This document shows, piece after piece, positions 56,870 through 64,000 of a DNA stretch of 64,000 nt. The notes beneath the pieces were generated by a model. The model saw only the letters and a list, made by a program, of their open reading frames with translations. It did no database searches and was not told where the DNA came from. The first letter of the stretch is position 1; the number at the start of each line of letters is the position of its first letter. A program made the position numbers and the translations under genes. The DNA comes from Saccharina japonica (lineage: Eukaryota; Sar; Phaeophyceae; Laminariales; Laminariaceae). The stretch is from positions 124,001 through 188,000 of the forward strand of contig MEHQ01000797.1 of NCBI GenBank assembly GCA_008828725.1, in the 5' to 3' direction.

Positions 56870-57100
56870 ATGCCCAGCCGGAGCATCGCGGAGTCCCAGT
56901 CGAATGGAGATGCCGGCGGCGCGAGCAGGCCTGAATTGGTGCATTCCGACCACAACAGCTACTTGTCCGCGCCTCTCGATCTGAGGGCCAGCCTGAGCAC
57001 GAAGCCCGACAATCTCGATCATGGGAAGGAGCTGGCGCTTGAGATGGATGGGGAGTGGTTCGGGGACGCGCAGGAGGCGGCCTCTTCAGCTGTGCAGAAG
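56870..57100 (+). CDS. first coding exon of an unrecognised plus-strand gene
   Basis: The ATG at 56870 has an in-frame TAG five codons upstream, making it the first possible start. The exon encodes 77 hydrophilic residues (for example ELALEMDGEWFGDAQEAA) ending SAVQK at a good donor (AAG/GTATTG, phase 0). The following exons were not found with confidence; a coding-like frame at 57187-57356 (DDSPNDKAEWRNIARTSND) lacks a clear acceptor. There is no signal peptide and no recognised domain. Confidence 0.5.
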
Positions 57101-57466
57101 GTATTGCTCGTCGCTAGCCGCGTGCCTTGTCCTCTCTTGCCCCCCCCGCTTCAAAAGAGAGACAGAAGTTCGTAGTGTTTTTAGTATACTCGTACAAGAC
57201 GATAGTCCCAACGACAAAGCTGAATGGCGGAACATCGCACGAACATCGAACGATTTAAACACACAACCGAATTTCGGATCGAATTCGTCCTTGCATGACG
57301 ATCGCCAATTTGCAATGCAATCGTACAGCGTACCCGACAGGCGACAGCATACGTAAGGGCCGAGAGCTCGAGGTACTGCTGTACGTACACAATGCTGGTA
57401 GAACGCCACAGACTCTAGGTCGCTGCCTACTGCCACCAGGTAGAAAGGAAGGTTTAATGTGAAGAA

Positions 57467-57487
57467 CACACACACACACACACACAC
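57467..57487. repeat. (CA)n microsatellite
   Basis: About ten CA units followed by GGTACCTGGTATGTACCTGG, a double copy of the palindromic motif common in this window. Confidence 0.9.
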
Positions 57488-57639
57488 CAGGTACCTGGTA
57501 TGTACCTGGTATGTCGTACGTAGGTCTTGCAGCTTGGAACTGGGTATGTATGTCCATCATCGTCATGATGCGTGCCTTTCCAGTACCGAAGTATCTACAG
57601 CAGTAGATACAGTATAGGCCCGCCCGTACTCCCCTCGCC

Positions 57640-58210
57640 TTCTGCATGCCTCTCTTGCCTGTTTTTCGATTTCCCCTTTTTCCTTCTCCCTTTTCTTTCT
57701 ATTTTTCGTTTCTCTTTTCTCTCTCTTGTTCCTGCTTGGTAAATAAAAACAAAAAGGAGCAAAATAACTACCAGGCACCAGGTACCATAGCGAAAGAGCT
57801 ACCAGGCACCAGGTACCACCATGGTACCTGGTGCCTGGCAGCTCTTTTGCTCCTTTTTGTGTTTCGCTTATCTTGAACGCGCGTGCGTATTCATAGCTAT
57901 TAATTGCTCTCCCTGTTGATGGACTTTGCTTTTTGCTTTTGCTTTTGCTTTGCTTTCTTGGGTCGCCACCCCCCGCGTCTGCCTACCTGCGAGTATGCAA
58001 GCCTGTTTACTGCTGCTGTGTACCCGCTTGCGTTCTTACGCTCGCGTACTTTCTTCTTTCTTGTGTATTCGCTCGTGTTGCCATGCTTTCCTGCCTTTCT
58101 CATTCTTCTTCTCTTCTCTTTTTTGCCCCTTTTTTGCTTTTTTTCCTTCCTCCTTTTTGTTTATTTTTCTCTTCCTCTTTCATTTTCATTTTTCCTTCGG
58201 ATCCATTTCA
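57640..58210. repeat. polypyrimidine-rich tract
   Basis: Two long CT-rich stretches (about 57650-57740 and 58080-58200) dominate. All three plus-strand frames stay open for more than 100 codons with Phe/Leu/Ser-only sequence. This is composition, not coding. Confidence 0.7.
57750..57862. repeat. strong inverted repeat (hairpin)
   Basis: CCAGGCACCAGGTACCA at about 57812 faces TGGTACCTGGTGCCTGG after three bases, extended by AGCT and by AAAAAGGAGCAAAA / TTTTGCTCCTTTTT. A third copy of the left arm precedes at about 57770. It could be a foldback element or a transcript hairpin. Confidence 0.7.
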
Positions 58211-58299
58211 CTTTCTCTTGGTGGAGGTGTACAATGTGCCACAGCAGCAGTTCATTATGTACTCGTATATCGTACGAGCTGGGCCAGCCATAAAATGGT

Positions 58300-59434
58300 T
58301 TAAACGTCGGATTGGCCATGCCCCCATCAATTTTTCGAGTTGGACTTGATTTTTTACACGGTGTATTTAATGCACTCGTCGACAGGTTGACCTTCGGCCC
58401 TATGCATTTTTTGTATTTTCTCCAAGAGACATGACCGATCCAAAAACCCGAAAAAAATACAAAAGCGACCAAAACTAGTAAACACAAAACAAGAAAATAA
58501 ATAGGGCCGACAGTGAATGCCTTGATCGTTCGATTCAAATCCGGGGTTAGAAACTCAGTGCAAAATTCTCAAAATTGAGCGGGGCATCGCAGAAATGCCG
58601 TTTTTTTCGTAATGACTTGACTTAGTGTGTGGAATCGGTTTTGGTAATATCTCTTGATGGGTGGCCAATTGGGCAACGAGACTTTCATCGTTCTTCTCCT
58701 TGTGTCTTCAGCACTGTCTCCACCAAGTTTCGTTTTGATCGAAAACGAAGATTTTTATATACGTATGAATTTTGTGTAAAAAAGCCGGTGTTTTGAGTTT
58801 TCGCAGATATCTCAGCGAGATCAAGTCGGGGAAAAAAAAAGTATAGACATTTTCATACACGTTTTTTTTTGCATAAGCAGTGGTGTGTCAGGGTTATTAA
58901 TAGTGCTGTCAATTTTAGTAGAGCCTAATTTTCAGTGGTTCACGAGATACGACTCAACATCGTATATAGCTTTAGCTTTATCCGTTTCACGGCTGGCCCA
59001 GCTCGTACTGCGTTGTACTTGGTGTTTTGTGTATTATTTCTTCCCTGGGATATTCTTGCACTCCAGAGCTTTTTTTTTTTAGCCTATCCTGTGACCACGG
59101 ACTATCTTTTCGGCGATCAGTTATTTAGAATGTGAGAACAACAGCAGCAAGTGCGGCTGACAACCTTTACCTTTGGCAGGACGAGTCCTTCTCAAAGTAG
59201 GGCGGTCCCCGCATTATATCGGGACCTGCATGCCTCAATGTCACTACGTACAGCAGTGCGGGCGCAACCACACTACATGGTGTGTGTAGACTCGAGTCCG
59301 TGGGAAGGTTCCCGTTTTTGGTTTGGGGTCGGGTGATATTTAATCTTAACCCCTTTGCGAGCCAGATGTAAGAGACCACAACAATGATAACTGCTGTCGT
59401 ACAGTAAGTATAAGCCGTGAGGGCATACGTAGTA
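58300..59434. other. no gene recognised
   Basis: AT-rich, with T- and A-runs. Open frames are short and lack splice context. It is probably intergenic or intronic sequence between the plus exon at 56870 and the minus exon at 59914. Confidence 0.4.
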
Positions 59435-59610
59435 CAGGTAGATCATGGTAGGGCCGTACCGTACGGACTCCTTGCATTGTAACCCGGACACCTATTGTAA
59501 TGGTACATTGCCTCTATCACGCAGCGGCGGTCCTTCTTTGCTGTATTCGTCGCTTTTGATGTTTTGATCGACGATCTGTCCCTCTCAAGTCCCTAGAGGG
59601 TTACGGCCAC
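59435..59610. repeat. diverged dispersed repeat, right copy
   Basis: Shares the ordered CCTTGCATTGTAA...CCGGAC and CAAGTCCCT...GGGTTA blocks with 60-200. Confidence 0.4.
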
Positions 59611-59913
59611 GGGTCGCTGGTCAGAGCGGGCTAAGTTTTGTAGTGCCGAGGCGTGTTTCATGTTTTCGGAGGTTGTTCCGATTTTATGTTGTTCTGTTGG
59701 TATTCGAGTCACGGCTTTCCCAAAGAACAGGCCTTTAGTTGACAGGCTCGCCCACTTGCGTTCTAAAGGCTAAATGCAGGCATCAGGCGATGTCAGAAGC
59801 GAGGCCACGCGGCATCAGAGAAGAACCAAATTGGCAAATTATTCCGGGTGTGACCAGGATGTGACACACGTATGTATGTATGTTGCATCACCAGCCGGTA
59901 GCAGTGCCCCTAC

Positions 59914-60060
59914 CTGCTTGTTTCTCGGAGCTGCAAGTCTCTTGAACTGTGCCAGAGCCTCTGAGCGAATTTCGCTGCTGTAGGGCGCTTTCTCTAGCCC
60001 CATAAAGCCATAACCACCACTTAGGAATGCAGCGGTTTTACCATTTCTACCTGCCGACGA
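59914..60060 (-). CDS. internal exon of an unrecognised minus-strand gene
   Basis: An acceptor (AATACAACTTCAG) and a consensus donor (AAGCAG/GTAGGG) bound 49 codons in phase 0, reading GKTAAFLSGGYGFMGLEKAP then EIRSEALAQFKRLAAPRNKQ. The hydrophilic, non-repetitive sequence and good splice sites support a real exon. Its neighbours were not identified: upstream exons should lie to the right and downstream ones to the left. The family is not recognised. Confidence 0.45.
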
Positions 60061-61205
60061 CTGAAGTTGTATTATAGAGGACGGTGCTCGATTTCGCGGC
60101 TTTTAGTTGTTGTTGGTGCCTTGTGGATTAGGCCATCCGTGACCTCTGGTCGTTTTCGAGCTGGCTTACGTTTCGAGTTCGTCGGTATTGCATGTTTTTG
60201 GCTTTTTGACAGCACCGACCTCGAGCCACACAGCTGTAGTTCACTACGTACGAGCAGGTGAGGGAAACCCTCGTACGTCGCAATGGCGTACAAGATTCCG
60301 TGCTGACTGCTGACCCTGATTACACCTTCACGGCAGATTTTCTTCGCACGGAAATACAAAACCACCCTAATATTGCCCAAACCAAGAAACCCCATTATAT
60401 TCCCTATACGAATATGTATAGGTACCAAATGGACATTTTCCCGGAATACTTTCACTTTTCACCTCCGGCCGCGGGTCATTTCTCGCGCTATCGGCTGCGG
60501 GGCACGCGCGGGGCCCGCGTGTGCACCACGGTGCCAGTGCGGGTCCAGCCCGAGGCCCGTGGGGCGTGCTTTGGGCCTTCGAAGTCGCGAATTCTGGCAA
60601 ATAACTCAGGGGAGACGTTCCGACTTGACACCGCCTCGCAACTATTATGCAAAACCTGATGTACGAGAGGTACGGCTGTTTTTTTATCCGCATGAGAACG
60701 GAACACCGACAGTACGCACCACGCACGAGACAACAAGGACCACACCGACTTGACATTGAGCGAGGCACACATCAAGCGTCGTGCAGCAGTAGTAGTTGAT
60801 ACTATGTTGCATGCGTTTGTTCTCTCTAGGCTGTGTACGTAGAGCAGTAGCAGTTGTACGAGACGCATTTTACGTACAATTTTAAAATTTGGTTCCATTA
60901 TTTTGGAATCTACGTGGAGTACGTACACAAGATCTACGAGTAGGCAGGTGTGCATATCATATCTACATATCTACATACCTCTATCTACGTAAACGATAGG
61001 CCGATCTCTCATAGCCGTGTCGTCGGTGCTTTGCCACATGCCACATACCAATACTCCTTCAGTACGAGATAGAGAGTGGTAAGCAGGTACTGCTGTATGT
61101 TCAGTTGTACGTACGTACAGCAGTGCATACGTTCAGTTGTACGTACGTACAGCAGTACGTACGTACAGCACTGGGGTGTGTCCTGGGTGTTCAAAGTCGT
61201 GAATT
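60061..61205. other. no gene recognised
   Basis: Overlapping open frames of 120-155 codons on both strands (60072-60955) contradict each other and have no domain. GTACGTACAGCAGT palindromic units repeat at 61090-61170. CGAAGTCGCGAATTCTGGCAAA at 60578 resembles the sequence bordering the element at 61206. Confidence 0.4.
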
Positions 61206-61925
61206 CTGGCAAAATTTGGAGCAAACCGTGGCATATACTGCTGTATTTTTTACAGAAATAAAGTAGTAGCGACGGCCATTCCTAACGAAATTAATGTGAC
61301 GAGATGATATCGTATCTGAGGCTCGTACAGTTATGTGTGTTTGGTGTATGCGCTTCCAGCAAAACCTCCCCCTCTGATTTTAATATCACCCCATTGCTTT
61401 ACAGCAGCGATTAAAACCAACAAAAAAAACGCTACTACCCGTCACGGGTATGGATAACACTTCATACTCGCCGAGAATTTGGGCCCAGGGCACCCGGGTA
61501 TCCAGCTAATCGACGGGCACCCTTAGACGAGTACTCGGCTGCTAAACGCGTACCTGAGTACCCGCCCAAAAGGTATTACGTACGGGTGAATACTCTTATC
61601 TAGGACCGGGGCGGGACTCGTCGGGCAACAGCTCTGTCATAACTATCTTCTGTATACTCTGCTGTACAGTGTACAACGGCCGTGATAACTACAGTACCAC
61701 TGTGGGATCGACTTTAAATCCTACAAAAAATAGTTACGCGTAGATCGACTTCAGAAACAAAACAATTCGTTGAGCCTGGACACCAAGCTGAAGTTTCTCA
61801 ACACCGGGAACCCACTGTACCTCAGATACGATATCATCTCGTGACAGTTGTTTCGTTAGGAATGGCCGTCGCTACTACTTTTTTTGCAGTCTATGCCACA
61901 GGTTTGCTCCAAAAATTAAACTATG
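61206..61925. mobile_element. about 720-bp element with long terminal inverted repeats
   Basis: The left end (TTTGGAGCAAACC, then GTAGTAGCGACGGCC, ATTCCTAACGAAA, GAGATGATATCGTATCTGAGG) is mirrored at 61810-61925 in reverse complement over about 115 bases with small differences. The interior has repeated GGGTA-type and ACCCGGGTA blocks but no ORF. It is a non-autonomous DNA transposon or foldback element. Confidence 0.8.
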
Positions 61926-64000
61926 AAGCATGTGCGATATATTTTCACCTTGCGACACCCCCGGGATTTCAAGTGACCAACATCCCGAAGGGGAACCTTG
62001 TACAGTATATACAATAAAACGCGGGGATCGGGGCAAAGCAGCCCTACTCTTTTAACCTACATTACAACGAAGGATAGGTTGGGGGGGGAAAGTTCGACCC
62101 GTGGCCTTAAGATGATAGTTAACATGATAGCCCTGACCCTTAAAGCCCAAAGCAACCCAAAAGCCGGTAAAATGATGCCTGCTTGATGTCTGGCCTGTGA
62201 GGTTCTCCAACAGACTCTCGAGACTGCAAATGCAGTGGTAGGTTTTCTAGCTCAGTACAGGACAGCAGGAGTATGTACCAACACACCGGCGGCAGTGCAG
62301 CCGTCCTCAGCTGGCTACAGCCCCGCCGCACGAGCAGTACACGCGCACGATGTCATGTGCGGCTACTGTGTAGTAATCTGCTATGGCTGTGATTCAAAAC
62401 CCGCAACAGATCACCTCGCACCCCGGCTCTCCTCGCGTCAACAGCTGCCACGCTTCGAGTTAATTCCTTCGTGCCTCGGTGCTTTGGTGTGTATATGTGT
62501 TGGGGGATTTTCAAAGGCCTTTTTTTTCACAACCAATTGTGGAATTGCGTCCAAAGCCACACATGCTGCTCTTTTTCAACGGGATGCGTTCCGCCCCGCC
62601 GAGCCGAGCAGGGCCAGTGAAACCAAAATGTCATGTTTACCATTTTCCCGCTATGCTGCTTCATGTCATACAGTAGTACTTGTGTCTGTATCTGCTGTAC
62701 TACACCACCCTCAAAATCTCAGTACGTACTGTGAGGCAGTCACGGTGCTAAAATCAGCCGCGCTTCAAGCTTCTCCATTTGTGACAGCCACGAACGGTGC
62801 TACTGCGTGTGTGAGTGTGTAGGTCATCCTAGGACCTCCATTAGGATCTTAAAGATTACTATTAATAGGAACACAATCGATCTCAAGAAGAGCGGTGCAA
62901 TTTCAGTTCTATTTGCATGTGTTTCACTCTCTGCTGCTGCTGCTGTCTGTACCACACAGTCCTCTAAGTTCTTTACTTTGTGGCAGCCACGAACGTTGCC
63001 TCTGTAGTGTGCTTGTGTGTGCGTGTTGTGTGCCCTCAATCTGGACGATTTCGACAAACAGCTACCCTCATTTCCAAAAACACCCGCGCATAACTCAATC
63101 CAGTCCAACACAAGCGGACAACAGCATCGAGCCTTACACAGGTTAATATACCTCCCATAGGCTTATATATTGGAACGCCTGTGTAGCCCCTTTTCAACTT
63201 ACGACACGTTCGAGATTTCAAGCTGACCACATCCCGAAGAGGAACGTAACCTTTGTAGTCCTTGTTGTGTCATACACTTATGTGGTGGTATCGTCGTATT
63301 TTTTTTGGCGGAAAAAATACACACGAGTAGGCTGCTCCAGTTGCGTACGGACATGTGTGGCGTTCTATAATACTGTACCTGGTATGCTTTTGTATCTGAC
63401 TGCCGCGTTGGTGTCTCGATTTTTTTTTGCTGTTGTTCACAATAAGGACATCAATGGGTTGGCTTACGTATATCATACCTGGTATTGTCTTTGCATCTTA
63501 CCGACGTTGTTGGTGGCTCGGTTTTTTCTGTTGTTGTTAATTGTTAATAGTAAGAACATCAGTGAGTTGGCTTACATCGCCTTCCAACAAACCACTATAC
63601 ATACCATACATCTATATATAGCCGTGAAGTCCAGCTACCTCTGAGCCAATCATATACCTGGTACGAGTATATCAGACTTGCAGTACGAGTACATACCGGT
63701 CCCTTTCAATGGTGGGTAAGAACGGTGTGCAGAAGTTGGAGGTCCCTTATATAGGTACCGTTTGCCCTTATCGCGGGGTCCCTTAAAAAGGACCACCTAC
63801 TACCTACTGCTGTTCCGGTATGCTTTTGAAGTTCAATATTATTTGCCTCTTGGTGCTAATAGTTCGCATACAGCAGCAGTAGGCAGTGGGGCTCGTGCTC
63901 GATACTCGGCCTATGAAAGACTCCAAGGTATAATATCATACCGGGCAGTCTCGTATACTGCTGTAGTACCTGGTACCAGGCACCTATGGTACTGCTGTGC
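61926..64000. other. no supported gene; motif-rich right end
   Basis: A 195-codon plus ORF (62235-62822) is Ala/Ser/Cys-rich without domain or splice support. A diverged repeat with TTCAAGTGACCAACATCCCGAAG (61968) and TTCAAGCTGACCACATCCCGAAG-like sequence (63213) is present. Near-palindromic TACCTGGTA motifs cluster from 63370 to the end. Confidence 0.4.

Noticed and set aside
57904-58349. Three overlapping plus-strand ORFs over 110 codons
   Set aside because: All three frames are open because the tract is almost pure pyrimidine; this is compositional.
62235-62822. 195-codon plus-strand ORF
   Set aside because: Low-complexity Ala/Ser/Cys composition, no domain, no splice context, and no conserved partner in the window.

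Overview
The window reads as eukaryotic nuclear DNA from a photosynthetic stramenopile, plausibly brown-alga-like. The evidence is: small phase-matched exons (32-470 nt) separated by long GT-AG (and two GC-AG) introns; a plastid-type protein whose N-terminus has a signal-peptide-like segment followed by a G-F-A-F-P motif, as in heterokont bipartite targeting; REJ-type extracellular modules; and CCCTAA-type (TTAGGG) repeats. The organism assignment is inference. No bacterial operons, CRISPR arrays, rRNA genes or convincing functional tRNAs were seen. Most open frames in the window are shadows or sit in repeats; real coding sequence is a small fraction.

1-27.2 kb (minus strand): one very large gene, read right to left. 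It encodes an N-terminal hydrophobic segment, a Ser/Thr-rich linker, a beta-propeller, a Pro/Thr hinge and a long REJ (receptor for egg jelly)-like/PKD-like ectodomain. From 20672 down to 1820, 21 exons were placed by hand and every junction agrees in reading phase. The 3' end lies beyond the left edge. Its introns carry an orientation-switching minisatellite, a tRNA-like SINE and small foldback elements.

20.3-37.3 kb: the 5' part of that gene (signal region plus propeller) is present two to three times. Copy A (20.27-27.92 kb) is joined to the REJ exons. Copy B1 (28.0-32.1 kb) is partial and broken. Copy B2 (32.1-37.25 kb) has the only intact version of one exon. Single N characters at 27924 and 32098 fall where homology between copies stops, so part of this may be unmerged contig ends or haplotypes.

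37.9-51.4 kb: a second direct duplication of about 7 kb (C 37.87-44.375 kb; D 44.87-51.40 kb), with another N at 44376. D holds exons 2-4 of a four-exon, 312-residue TPR-like protein whose exon 1 is at 55.9-56.4 kb; C holds a broken copy of exons 2-4.

51.4-64 kb: mostly non-coding and transposon-rich. It contains a TIR element enclosing a 141-codon ORF (53.1-54.0 kb), a divergent plus-strand gene start (56870) that shares a roughly 500 bp promoter region with the TPR gene, an isolated minus-strand exon (59914-60060) of an unrecognised gene, a strong hairpin (57.8 kb) and a roughly 720 bp inverted-repeat element (61.2-61.9 kb).

The genes do not form a pathway. The main biological object is the propeller-REJ surface or secreted protein gene; the structural interest is in the duplications and the inverted-repeat elements.
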